64,000 nt of DNA, taken from positions 14,411,502 to 14,475,501 of the forward strand of contig NC_092863.1 of the NCBI RefSeq assembly GCF_032062135.1, read 5' to 3'. Source of the stretch: Pyxicephalus adspersus (taxonomy: Eukaryota; Chordata; Amphibia; Anura; Pyxicephalidae). The translations under genes were made by a program, and so were the position numbers. The notes under the pieces were generated by a model that had not been told where the DNA came from, did not search any database, and saw nothing but the letters and a program-made list of their open reading frames with translations. Below, in pieces: positions 13,241-25,812 of this stretch; positions within the stretch are counted from its first letter, which is position 1, and the number at the start of each line of letters is the position of its first letter.

Positions 13241-16200
13241 ACGAAGTTTACTTTTGAAGAGATAAAACACCCACACAGAGATCTTCTGCAGCAGATCACA
13301 CCTTTCTTTTGCAGTTCAGCCATGAAAGAGGGGAAAGTAAATGGACTGGGTGTGATTTAACAAAGCTCCCCCAATAGAAGCCCATTGCTGGAGGGAGCTG
13401 GTGGAGCCAAGCTAGTTTATTACAGATGTTGGGTTGAACTAAAAGGAATCTGGATGGTTTCCAGGCTGTTGAATTCTGAAGCTGTTTAACTTTTATTGTA
13501 GGCAGAATTGCCCACCACCTTCACAGTCTAATAAATTAAGATGGACTTATTAGTCTTCATGCTGATTTTACATCTATTTAGGAAATGTGCTTAAGTAATT
13601 AAAGGGTGATCCCAGCCAAGCAGCCAAGTACAAACATATTGTTGCTATTATATATGACAATGGAGATGTCAAGTATGGTGATCCAGACACCACTGGGGGG
13701 CTCTTTGGCCTCACATGTTCCTCAATATGTGGGAGTATTAATTTGAAGTTTTAATTTGAACCCAGCATACAGGGCACAAATGAAACACTTGCAGTGAAGG
13801 GTGTCACCTATTATTTTATAGGTTCAGATAGACCACCATTGTGCCTTAGTTTCAATAATGACCAATAAGTACAACAGCATCTTGTGTTGGAAAGATAGTG
13901 CGACCAACTCATCAGAAAAACTTCTATGGAAGTTATTTTGTACTAAATAAGGGATACATGGTTTAAACTTTGATGCAATGATGATTCCTAAACTACTGGA
14001 CGCACCTGCCAAAACATTTCATCACCTAGATAATGAAGAATATAATATTTTCAGTTTACAATATGCAATCCCCCTACAAAGGGAGACAGATTTTTTCTGC
14101 GCAACACATTTCTTTGGTTGGATTTTATAAGTATATCTGGGTTTGCTCCCATGACAAATACTTTGTATTACCTCCTACGAAATACATTTCCTCTGTATTT
14201 CTTAATTGAGTATTGCCATGTTTCTATTGCCAGGTTTCTTCTTGTAAAGTAAATTGCAAAATGCTATCAAACATATTCAGCTTCAAAATTGTATTAACAG
14301 CCTTAGGTCTTACTATGAATACTTAAAGCAAGAGGTTAACATTTAAGAGACCCTGTCATGTTGGCCATTTAGGGCAAGGGGACAAGGTTTCTTAAAAGCT
14401 CACCCCAATATCTTATACTCATCACATTGTTCCCTCACCATTCCTCCCTCTATCACACTCACAAAATACTCCAAGATGGTTTTTTTGGGGGTAGAGATGC
14501 CACCCTCATTATTGGAGGCAAAACAAAAGCTCTGCATCATATAGGAAAGTAACATGCTCCACCTAGGCACAGTGGGCAATTTATGGCACTGGCAATGAAA
14601 GAAGTTATGGAGGGAGTGTAACTGGCTTGATAGGAGGGCAAAGTAAAGAGCCCCCATCACTTTTTCCTATATGGATGAAGGTAACAATCTTAAAACAGGG
14701 TGCAAAAAAGTTAGGATTGTAATGGCAACACAAAAATATGCAGATGATAAAGATTGATATATATATATCCCTCACAAAATCTATATTGGTATTGTTTGCA
14801 TACAAAGGTTTATTCAAAACTCTTTTATGAACTTTTATGAAGCTCTACACTTCTCTTGAATGTGTTGCTTTAAAAAATGATAAAAAAAATGAAAAGGTGA
14901 TCATCTGCTGGGAAGAGGTGCATTAAAGGGAACCTGTTTACCTAGTACATAGAAGTTAATCAGAGGACTGCACAAGGGCCTGTTTAAAGGGATTCTCTAA
15001 TTCTACCTCTGCACAGAAATATGCACCATGCACCATTCAACCACAGGGCCCCCATTCTTTGTAGTGTATGCTCCCTTTAGCTCAAAGTGTGTCTGTTCAT
15101 CTAATGACACCTCCCGTTATGTGTGTATTATTATTCAAGATGTCCTTATAATGCACTTTCAAATAATTTTTTTTCCGTATTTATTGAATAGCAGATACAT
15201 AATAAGTGGTAAATTTCAGAAAACAAAATAACATACATTTAGCGTTTAAAGCTGTATAATTTAGTCAGTTTTTAGCAGTTTTGTAACATGCTGATGCTAA
15301 ACGGTGAAACATTCTTCAATATCTGATCCATCTTGCTGTCGTGCTGTGCAGTATTCAAGCTCCTGTCAGCTTGGACTGTCTATGTGGCTGTGGCTGGTTT
15401 ACACATTAAACCGGTTGACTCTCCGAATAGCTAACGCATAATCAGAGCCACATGGCTTCCAAGTATCTTGGACCTGGCTTCCACATGGAAGAAAGCAGTC
15501 AGCACTTTTGGGCAAGGATTGGAACGCCGCTCCTATTTTATTGCTGTGTGTGGAGGAGAATCTGAGGTGTACATTTTAAAAAAAGACACGGGAGATGGAA
15601 GGAAAGGCTGCTGTACTGCCTGGGGGCCCAAGGTTGAAATGGGGCCCCTCAGAGGAAGTAACAGCTCATTGGCTTCACTTGTGCCATGGCATTCTGCTTA
15701 GTGAAAACAAAAAGGGATAACAGGGGACAATATTGTTTAAACACAGACAGCATGATTCTGTACGTTGTGATTTTTGTAATATACAAAAAATGTATATGGC
15801 ACTTATGTGTGCTTTGTTTTGGGGTACATTATTGTGCCCCACAATGCACATGCCATGCTGTGCTGCAATGTTGACGCTTTGTATTAACACCTATTTAGGA
15901 TGAATATGTCCGTTACCATGGTAACACTGTACTACAACTGCGGCCTGCTGTATTGTTTACAGCCTTCCTGACAAAATTCCTCATCACTACACTAGACAAA
16001 AATGTCTCCTAAAGTTTCCAGTCTTGGAAACAGACAGAAACAGATATGGGAAATTAATATTATTATTATTATTTTTTAATTATTTCTATAAAGGTTTAAC
16101 AGCGGTAAACAATATTACACATGGAATTAAGTACAACATATCATATAAGATTTTCAAGATACAAAACACAGTGTAAAAATCACAATCCACAAATAGGCAC

Positions 16201-16560
16201 ATTTCCGTAAACAATAATACAGACAAAATATTTTTTTTTAAGACAATTCTTTTTTTTGGTAGTATTGTCCTTTAAGGAGTCTATTTCTAAAGCAGAAAAT
16301 TTGACATTCACTGAACATTCTCTCATAAAGAATCACTTACTCCCATTGAAAACAAATGTAAAATTTTACACCAGAGTTCAGTGATTAATTATTCAATTTT
16401 CTATGTGTTAAAAGTAAAAAAAATATTACAAAACCTATTACCAATGTGGAACAAAAAGGGGGAAAAATATTCCGATAAGGCCTGCAGGGCGAGGAAAGAA
16501 TAAAGAAGACCTTAGAACAGTTGGGTAATTAAGGCCTAGTTAGGAAATATTTAAAAAAAA
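13241..16560. other. Intergenic, nothing recognised
   Basis: AT-rich. Short (ATT)n run at about 16,059-16,075 leading into T-rich sequence that could be an old minus-strand retroelement end, but I cannot support it. No gene. Confidence 0.45.
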
Positions 16561-16561
16561 T

Positions 16562-16564
<3 letters not shown>

Positions 16565-16622
<58 letters not shown>
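16565..16622. repeat. (TA)n microsatellite
   Basis: About 29 uninterrupted TA units. Confidence 0.97.
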
Positions 16623-16627
<5 letters not shown>

Positions 16628-18846
16628 GAGTTTAGTCCTGCTTTAATAAAGCTTAACTAACAACAGAAGCCTGGAGTCAAAGATAAGCTGTAAGTGCTCC
16701 GCATTGGATCAAGCCTCTGATTACTCCAATGAAAAAGCTTTGTGTAGAATTTTACTTTAAAAGAAACTTTTACTTAATAAATAAGAAGTCTGAGTGCTCA
16801 GAACCTTTCTTTTGAAAATGCCTTTGCAGAAATGCTATATGCCAAAGACTTTAGCACTTTATATATCACTCACCTAAAGCAAGTCTACAAAAAGGTTACG
16901 AACTTGGCGGTAAAAGTATACAAAGATGGGCATACACTGAGCATTAACATCACTACAAAATGAATGAACTGCCTCACCCAAAACATGTCAACATGCAGCT
17001 TTATTTTTTAATAGACTTATTTTTATAACACACTTTATAAGCTTTTGTGTTTTGATGACCCTATCCCATGCCCACCCCTGCCATGTTCCCCACAGGTCCC
17101 CATTATCTCTGGCTCTATTACTTTCCTTTTCTCAGTGCCCTCCCCTTCTCTCTCTCTTGCTAGGATGAGTTTTACAGATCAGACTTTTTTTTAACTCCTG
17201 CTATTTGTTTCGTATTATTTTCCACAATGTCTGCCAGCTCCCACCCTCCCAGTCTCCCATTCTGCAGCACAACTTAGTACGCTGTACAGACTTATACTGC
17301 TACACAAAGTGTATATATACACACGTCCATCTTGCATACACACCTGTGTTATCATATACATTCTTCCAGGAATTCATGGTATAGCCCATGAGATGCTTTT
17401 TGTTTCAGGTTTAACACCCAGTGAAATTCCCATTCGTGGAAGGTAGTTTTTTTTTTGTTTTGTTTTTTACAATACAAGGTATTACTAAGGGACATTATCA
17501 CCCCAATATTGTAAATATGTGCAATTCAAGTGTATGAAGCCTATATATTTATTTTTATGTATTAAATAAAGTAGTTAAAACTTTTATTATTTGAACCGTT
17601 TAAATGTTTTTTTTCACTTCCTGTACAGAAGGTGGCACAGATAAAGAAGGGAAATGTCCTCTTGGAGGGGTATACATGTGTCCCAGTTGTAAGGTCCTCC
17701 TTCATCTCCTGTTTCATTGACAACTGTAATGTTTTAAATTTCCTGTCCCTTTTGGTCTCATTGACCATGGTCATCAAGACAATTGAGGGTAATTCTCTGG
17801 GGGACTTTATAAATAATGCCTGTGTCATATTGTTGTTGCTGCCTGAGTATTGTCAGGATTGATTATTTGTTGTCTACTAAGTCTAACAATTTCACATTTG
17901 TAGTCCATATTTCAGAACTTAATATTTTCACTTTTTGTTGTTTTGTGAGGATGGTTATTATATGGTCTCATGCAATTAAATCACAGAACTGTTACTCCCA
18001 TATTTGGCGCTGCTTTTCTACTATTGTCTTCATATTGTTTTCTTATTTGTATTTTTTATAATGTATTGAGATTCTATTTTATTATTACGAATAATCATAA
18101 TGGTACAAGTTATGTAGAAGATAAATACATTTCAGCATTTGGTTGAGTGTAACTGCTAAAATATTTCTTTCTTCTCTTTTTAGCACCATATCAGCCAGTT
18201 GTAATATACAAAAAGCCAAAATATACAAAAATATATAATATACAAAAATGTCAGGTATCATGTATTGTCTTCTGTATTGGTTTAGGGATTCAATGGAAAG
18301 GTACGTAGCAACTTCCAGAAAATCCTTACACATGGTACTAATTTTGAGCACCTTTAATGCCATTTTTCATGTGCGGTATTTACTGATCCATGTTAAGCTA
18401 GCCATATATGAATTGACTTTAGTTTGCCTGATTTTGAATATGATTGACCTCCTTAACATAAATGTTGATTGTCAATTGAAAATCAATTGATTAAACTTCC
18501 ATATACTGCAAAGTATTGCATTTTGATTAATTACAAGGAATCATTCACTTAATAAAATAGGCTGTATTTGCACATTCTTTGAACAGAAATTCTCAAAAGA
18601 TCCTTGCATACTTGTACAATTGCTGGGAATTTTACTGCTTGACCAGTCAAGATTTTTTTTATTTTACGTTTGATATTGGTCACCTCCACTAACAAATAGA
18701 CTGCTAGAGTGAGTGGGAAAATTACTATAAATTGGAGTTTCTCATTAATTTCTGGAGAACTGATGTAGAGATGAAGAATACTTGGGGAATGCCTTATTTT
18801 CCTTTTTTATTATTTTGAAGGTGTGACTTGGGAGTTTCTTCTTGCT

Positions 18847-18849
<3 letters not shown>
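16623..18849. other. Intergenic, nothing recognised
   Basis: AT-rich DNA with chance open frames below 95 codons. No repeat or gene identified. Confidence 0.45.
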
Positions 18850-18885
<36 letters not shown>

Positions 18886-18894
18886 TATATATAT
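18850..18894. repeat. (TA)n microsatellite
   Basis: TA repeat with one short AAAA interruption near its 3' end. Confidence 0.93.
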
Positions 18895-19149
18895 GCCAAA
18901 AAGCTGTAGCATTTTTAAAACCTGGCTGACTATGATTTAAAGGGTTCGTCTTACCAAAAGTGAGTTTTAAAAAACAAGCTTGGAAGGTTGTCTTGTTCTT
19001 ATGTATTTTGTTTCCATCAGCAAGATCTCCCTGACTACTCTGTAGCTATTTCAGTTTTTGGTGGACTGGCCATGTTCATGTAAATAGAGCTTGTGGGTGC
19101 CATACAAGCATGTTGGGTACAAGACTAGAAAGAGATATAGAGGTGTAGG

Positions 19150-19194
19150 CAGAACTGCCATCAGAAATTTCAGGACCCCATACTAGGTAAACTT
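19150..19194 (+). repeat. Dispersed repeat fragment
   Basis: GCCATCAGAAATTTCAGGACC followed by CCATACTAGGTAAAC. It matches the segment at 4074-4112 closely enough to be a second copy of the same unnamed repeat. Confidence 0.45.
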
Positions 19195-20599
19195 AATTGG
19201 CCTCTCTCCCATATCCAAAAGTTTCAGCATTACAAGGTTAAGTTCTTAGTTACTTAGTTGGGATTTGCAATACCTATCAAATCGATTGCTTTGTTTGAAA
19301 ATCTCAGTCCATTTTTCCCAGCTCAGTTGTTTATCGAGAAAGCAGCAACATCCATTAGCTATGAAAAGGTCTTAGAAAATATCTGTTAACTGGAACAAGA
19401 AAGCAGATCAGGAGATAGATATCTGTTTTGGGGTTTGCTGCTCAAGTGACCAAATGACATAATTATTTGGCCAAACCGTCTCAGCAGATCTGTTTTTAGA
19501 AATCTGGCCTAAGTGTTTGGTCACATGATCAGCTCCTATGGGATCTCAGAAGAGTGTTTTCACTGTCTAATTTAATAATTGTATTACATGTTTATTTGTT
19601 TAAGGGAGTGGGGTAAGCAGGGGATCTGACAAACCTATTTGAATGATTTATATACTTTTCCATATGATGTAATATTGGTCTGTCTGATTTTATCTATTTC
19701 AAAAGCCACAGTTATGAGTGGAGGTGTGGTATGGGGTTGGTCTTTTGCCTGTAAATATAGTCACCTTTGAGTTATGCACAATGTATTCAAGCATTTTACA
19801 GCTTTGTGATTACAAAGAGTTCCCCTTTCTGCATTGACTCAAATTTTCTTTTTTTTGCCTAATGTGTTATTTTTTTGCAGCTGCAACTTGATGCTTCCCA
19901 TAGTTTTACTTTGTGGAATTGGTTATAATGTGCCTGCACACATGCTGATACGCTGTGGTACCTATATATGCTGTGGCACTCCAGCGGATCCTTCCATGAA
20001 TTCCCCTCTAATATTGTTCTCTCCTTCTCGCCTCCTAGCTCAGGCTCTCACACACATTCCTACAGCACTTACTCATGTGCAGATTCCATAAAAGGAGACT
20101 CAGGCAGAGGGCCTGCAAATTTAGAAGGAAAATTCCTGCTATTAACCCTGTGTATTTGTACACACAAATATAAACAGATTTGCAGAAAATGATGGGAGGG
20201 AAATCCAAATGGGGTCTTGACCAATTTTTATGAGGATGTAACTACTTGGCTAGGCAAAATCCAGGGATATTACTAAAGTGACCAGGAGAGAAAACCCCAG
20301 ATAAAGACCCTGCAAAGAAAAAGGTACGGGTACCGTTTCAGCAGGTTGCGACTCCAAATTTGCTCAGTTTGTGGCTTCTAGCAAGCTTTGTGGCTGGAGA
20401 TCCTTCCTTGGTAGCCCCCCCCCCCAACTTCACTACAGGACACAGTACCAATATATTGACTAATGTATGTACTGATGACTAGTAGTGATATTGTTGGGTT
20501 TCAGGCCAATGACAAATTTGAATATTTGATATCAAAATGTGTTTAGCTTGGCTGCCTATTACATCAAGCCCTTGAAGTTCTATTTAATAAAACACTGTG
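19195..20599. other. Intergenic, nothing recognised
   Basis: Contains a C homopolymer near 20,417-20,427. No gene seen. Confidence 0.45.
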
Positions 20600-20910
20600 A
20601 GAAATTTGTTAAGATACACAGCAAGCATTATTCCTATTGGCGCATGGTTGGTAAAGGCCAAACTTCCTCTGATAACCACCAAGCAATGGTATGGCTGCCT
20701 ACTGTGTATTTCCTACTGTGTGCCTACTGTGTATTTCCACAATGAGCTTATAGCCACTGGTTGAAAATGTAAACATCAGCTGTGAATGGGTTGTTAAAGT
20801 ACACATCAAGCAGTGTTCACATTGGTTGGTGGTTGTCAGGAGCTTCTATCCTAGCAACCATCAGCCAACTAAAATCCTGCCCACTATGTACCTAAACAAT
20901 GAGCTATTCA
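20600..20910 (+). repeat. Diverged two-unit tandem duplication
   Basis: Unit 1 (from about 20,605) reads GTTAAGATACACAGCAAGC..CCTATTGGCGCATGGTTGG..CCACCAAGCAA..CACAATGAGCTTATAG. Unit 2 (from about 20,790) reads GTTAAAGTACACATCAAGC..CACATTGGTTGGTGGTTG..CCATCAGCCAA..AACAATGAGCTATTC. Spacing is about 185 bp. Unit 1 also has a local triplication of CTACTGTGTATTTC-like words (20,699-20,737). The array directly precedes the LINE fragment. Confidence 0.5.
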
Positions 20911-20929
20911 TCTTTCTTTGCCTTTGCCA

Positions 20930-22322
20930 ATCTTGCCTTTCTCCCCTTACCTTAGCCACACTGAAGACTTGGCGTTGTATTGGAGATCGTCTGGCTCTCT
21001 TCTATACCTTCCTCACTGACCCCCCTTTTTGATAATCCTTTCTTTCCCCTTGGTTTGCAACAGGGTAATATGGCAGGCTATATCAGGGAGGACTGGCTAC
21101 AAGCCAAACATTTCCTGGATCTATCTTCAGGTAGATTTCTTCCAGCTGTTTCTAACCCTCCACGGTCAGTATCATGGTTGACTTCTATGCAGCTGTCGCT
21201 TTTTTGCAAATCTTTGCATCTTTTAGCCAACATACATCGATCCCTGACTGAGTTTGAAAAACTTTGCACCCTAACCGTATCTCCCCAACATTTGGTTTCT
21301 TTCATTTTTCAGATTCTCATTGGAACCTTTGACTCAATCACACCTAAGTTTGTCCTTAATTGACATAGAGACCTTTGCCAGAAGATTGCAGAGTCGGACT
21401 TGCTGGCAGCCTGTGAACTCACACACAAATCATCGATCTGTGGGTACACACAGGAAAAAAAATTTAACACGTTGGCATAGGGTTCATGTTTCCCTCCATC
21501 GTATGTTCCCCTCTGTTCCGAGTACTTGTTGGAGATGTGGATCTGAGGAAGGAGATTATCTTCATGTCTGGTGGTCCTGTCCGAATCTGCAATCATTTTA
21601 GGGTGAGGTATTTAACATCTGTTCTGATTTGTATGGCGACCCCTTGGCCTTTTGCCCGAAGGTGGCTCTGTTATCGGTAATGCCGAATCCACCTGGTTTA
21701 TATAGGAAAACTATCCACTGTCACCTATTGGTGGCTGCTCGTCAACCGATTCCACTATATTGGAAACAGTCTACTATACCCTACCTTGCTAACTGGGTTG
21801 ACAAGGTAAATGATATTATGAGAATAGAGGGGATAAGGGCGTCTGATAACGATTGTATGGACAAGTTCTGAGCTCAATGGGCATGTTGGGAACACTTTAG
21901 CTCCTCCTCTGCATTAAAAGTTAGATTGGGTCTCTCCTCTCTTCTTCATTACTCTTTTTAATTCTCTTATATAGATACTGCTCCCTTACCCATTTCTCCT
22001 TATTGCTTCCCCTATTCCAGTTCCTTCCTTCCCTCCCTTCTTTATCTGTATGGTTTTCACACTTGCTGCAAGGATATGGCTAATTCAGGCTCTCGTTTGT
22101 TTTTTCCAATGTTTGTTATTCTATACTATACTACCACATTACATTTGTATTGATTACCAGCATCCTCTGTTATATTTGCTACTAAGAATGTACATGCAGG
22201 TTTCCTGACACTTGACTCGGGCCTCTGTATATTGTTTGTTTTTTATATCTCTGCCACTTGCAGTTGTTCCTGTTATTTATACCTTGTTCTGTATATTTTG
22301 ATTGTAAAACTCAATAAAACAT
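20930..22322 (+). mobile_element. L1/Tx1-like LINE, 5'-truncated ORF2 3' end
   Basis: The C-terminal part of a non-LTR retrotransposon ORF2, broken by frameshifts. Frame a (20,980-21,363) covers a DPPFDNPFFP-like region and runs to SFIFQILIGTFDS. Frame b (from 21,320) carries RWHRVHVSLHRMFP, then the cysteine-knuckle segment CWRCGSEEGDYLHVWWSCP, the hallmark of the L1-clade ORF2 C-terminus. After it, SF-stop-GEVF shows TAG where this family normally has Trp. Frame b resumes to 21,871 (RKTIHCHLLVAARQPIPLYWK). The 3'UTR ends in CTCAATAAAACATATAT at about 22,322. The element is inactive: no reverse transcriptase or endonuclease domain remains in the window. Confidence 0.8.
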
Positions 22323-23452
22323 ATATATTTACCCATAAAATTGGTTTCTTAAAGTTATTTTTTTAATGTGAACACAGAGTACAATAGTTACTTAAATAAA
22401 CCTTAAAATCCAAATACGAAGTATGGAGATCTTTTTCACTTATAGTTGTTTTTGGTTCATAGATGCATCTGGAAAAAATAATATTCTGCAATGTTTTGAT
22501 CTTGTATCAGAATTAGAAGTCTGTTTTAAGCAGCATCCAACTTCTGTGGGTTCTGGATTGGGTTGCCAAAGTTCTTATGCAAAAAATCAAGGATAGGGCC
22601 AGGTCTTGCTTTATTTTCAGCTCAGATTATGAGCAAGGATGATCATCAATATGTACATCCCATTGAAAGTCATTCAAACATTGCCTATAGATAAAGATGA
22701 TATATGTATATAAAAAAAAAAAACAAGGAAACTTGCCTATCAAATGATTTGTTCAATATAAATATCAATAGATGTAATGGTTTACTATAGAAGTTTCTAA
22801 GTAAGTTAACTCACAGCCCTATGTGTTAGTATTTCCCTTCATCAGAAGACATAACTCCCACGAAGATCTGACATTAATTCATTGATATTCCTGACCAGTG
22901 CATTACAGTGTATTTCTTCACTTCTATTATCGCATGAACTACTTATAGGATATTTCAGGGGTCTGAATAGGTCAATCTATAACATCTATTTCCTCTTTTT
23001 GAGCATTTATTTGGTGGACTTACTGGTGTGCTTATTGATTCATGATATACTTTAACGAATGACCCACAAAACTGTCATAGTGTATCTATTCTCCTAATCC
23101 AAATGCATGCAGATTTATCACATGGAAGGAGTAGGTATATCACTACTTCAAATCTGTGAAATGAAAATAAAGTGTTCCATATTATTTGCCACTGATTAGG
23201 ACTTTCGTAGAGAGTGTGTAGGTAGGACCGATCCCATTTAAATATTACAAATCTAGAGTATTTATTTAGTTATTGACTTGTGTTTTGTCATCATGGCGAG
23301 ATCTAAAGAGCTTCATTTAACCCTCAAAAAGATGGCCATGAATTCCTTTTCATCTGGGATTCAATCCATTGACTGGTTGGGTGAACCCAAACATCTAGAC
23401 ATCTAGAGAAGAGAGCAGGGACAGGGCAATGCTGCCCTAAGATTAGAGGAGA
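22323..23452. other. Intergenic, nothing recognised
   Basis: No gene. Short A-run at about 22,712-22,723. Confidence 0.45.
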
Positions 23453-23580
23453 ACTAGACTGTAAGCTCTTTGGGGCAGGGTCCTCTCCTCCTCCTGTGTA
23501 ACCCCTATTTAATGTACAGCGCTGGGTAATATGTTTGCACTATTTAAATACTGTTTATTTATAACAATAATAATAATAAC
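23453..23580 (+). repeat. LINE 3'-end-like repeat (L2 style)
   Basis: CTAGACTGTAAGCTCTTTGG and GGGCAGGGTCCTCTCC, then CCCCTATTTAATGTACAGC, GCTGGGTAATATG, and a tail of (AATAAT)n. Same family as 5171; insertion on the + strand. Confidence 0.7.
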
Positions 23581-25190
23581 TGGCTTTACCCAAAGGAATC
23601 AATGTTCCACCTCCTGCCACACACATTGATGGGACTCCGGACAGCTGCTGGCTATAAGATGTGGGAATGATGAATGGAACTGGAAGATAGCTAGTTAGAG
23701 TGGCAAAGGGGAAGTTTTTGTATATAGTATGTGTACAGTCTAAGCTGAGCTTTCCAGCATCTGGCACTGGAACACCACCAGATTCCATGAACACCACAGG
23801 ATATCCGAAGTCTTGGACACTCCTGTGTTATCTGTGGTGCTTTGTTGCTATTCTTTAAGGAATCAATAGCTTCATAAAAATGGCATGGACAAGATTATTT
23901 ACTGAATATGGTAGACTTTATATTCATAGTATTCCAGCAGGGCAGCTGGTAGTATCCAAAAGGGGTATAGGTATACATAATTAGACAATTTAGACAAGAA
24001 CAGAGGTATTACCCTAAAAGGGGAAATGGCAGAAAAAGAAGCCCCATAGTATGATCTCCAATTATAATAATTATTTCTTTTTTATTTGTTATATCATCTA
24101 TTTTTTACAGGTTTTGGAAGTTAGAATTCTTCTTTAACCTTTCACATACCATGTGGCTTCTGTAATTGTGCATTGGGGTGCCATTCTAAATTTAACACAC
24201 CTTACCCTGCTGTAAAATGTACTTGTTGTGTCATGTCATATTGCTGCAACCCATAAAGGGACAAATTAGGCAGCCCAGTTTGTACAACCTCATTGATCAT
24301 ACAAATATACTTCTGAAATTGTTCATGGGAATAACGTGGCAGCCAGAGATCTGGCCTTTTCAGAAGGGTAGGTTATATTTAGGAAGCCTCCATTTTGCTG
24401 TCAGTGTACACGTTTCCTTTAAGGCCATCACGGCGCACACACATATAGCTGTAACATAATCTCACACTAGCAGGTCAGGTATGGGCCACAAGGAATATAG
24501 TAAGAAATATGCACCAGGTGGGGGTCTATGTGGCTGCATGTCTGAGCATAGACAAAGCCTGTGGGGGGGAGCGTGATGAATGTCATACGTGTACGTTTTG
24601 CCATACCTGACAGCAGTTCAGGCTTTGCTCTCTGTTTAAGAGAGAGATGGATGAGGAAATATAGTCACTATTCTGTGGAATGATATATTACACAAGCAAA
24701 GATTTGAAGGCAAGCAATAAATGTTATGGCTGCAGTAGATGCAGAGTCACTAACTTAATGTTAATTTAAAGAGCCATATCTGATGGGTGCTATACTATCT
24801 ACATTTTGTATTTATTCTTAATTTATCTTTACAGACTAATCTAACAATAAATTGCAAACCTTTCAAACCTAAAAGTGAGTGCCGCAAACTCATCACTAGA
24901 GTGTGAGATGGGAATTGTAGCAGTGGCAAAGACATAGAGCTGACACTATGATAACATTTTTGTAATTTTTATTGCTTACTTTATATATAACAGATGAGAA
25001 TGAAGTGAAACTGCAGCTTTTATTATTAGTTAACCATACACTATCCACGACAATGAATTAACAAAAAGTTGGATAAAAAAAAAAGAATCAGAGTAATCAT
25101 AAGGTTATATTTACAATTGAATTTGGATAGAATATTGATCGGAAATAGTCAGGCAAGGCATTTTTATTTAGTTGCCGAAAATGGAATGGA
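23581..25190. other. Intergenic, nothing recognised
   Basis: No supportable gene or RNA. Open frames are under 85 codons and unrecognised. Confidence 0.45.
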
Positions 25191-25233
<43 letters not shown>

Positions 25234-25660
25234 AAACAGAATTTATATAGCGTCAACATATTAGGCAGTGCTGTACATTAAATGGGGGTTGCAAATGACA
25301 TTAAATGGGGGTTGCAAATAACAGATGAATACAGACAGTGACACAGGAGGAGAAGACCCTGCCCTGAAGAGCTTACAATCTAGGAGGTGGGGGAAGTATC
25401 ACACAATAGGAGGGGGGATATGGGAAGTAGTAAGGGGTTTCAAAAGTCAGAGGAAGATGGGTATGTGTGTTTGAAAAAAGGGGTTTTGAGTGCTCTTTTA
25501 AATGAGCAGAAAGTAGGAGCAAGCTGGATAGGATGAGGACCATTCCAGAGAGTTGGGGCAGCTCTAGGAAAATCTTGAAACCATGTGTGTGATGAGGTTA
25601 TAAGTGAGGAAGTCAGTAGTAGGGCATTGGAGGAGCGAAGAGAGCGGCTAGGGGAGTATT
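25191..25660 (-). repeat. LINE 3' end (L2 style) with (TTA)n tail, longest copy
   Basis: On the + strand it starts with (ATT)n (25,191-25,231), then AAACAGAATTTATATAGCG, GTCAACATATTAGGCAGTGC, a gene-like AAGAGCTTACAATCTAG box (about 25,367-25,383) and a further 270 bp (GAGAGTTGGGGCAGCTCTAGG, then GATGAGGTTATAAGTGAGG) not present in the other copies here. It is therefore the least truncated copy. A 23-bp internal duplication (CATTAAATGGGGGTTGCAAA twice, 25,274-25,319) is private to this copy. Confidence 0.7.
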
Positions 25661-25760
25661 TTTTTTACTAGGTATATAATAATAATAAGCATGGGTCAGC
25701 TTTAAGTAAGAAAAAACCCAATAGGGACATATACAACAAAAATTCAAGTTTTTAGTGGTA

Positions 25761-25812
25761 ATAAGTGGTAATTTAGATATAGGTGGCTCCTGGCTCTTGA
25801 TTACTCCAAAAG
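25761..25812 (-). repeat. Dispersed repeat, copy in minus orientation
   Basis: Reverse complement reads ACTTTTGGAGTAATCAAGAG, then CCAGGAGCCACCTATATC and TAAATTACCACTTAT. It matches 29,291-29,344 with about two differences. Family unknown. Confidence 0.65.
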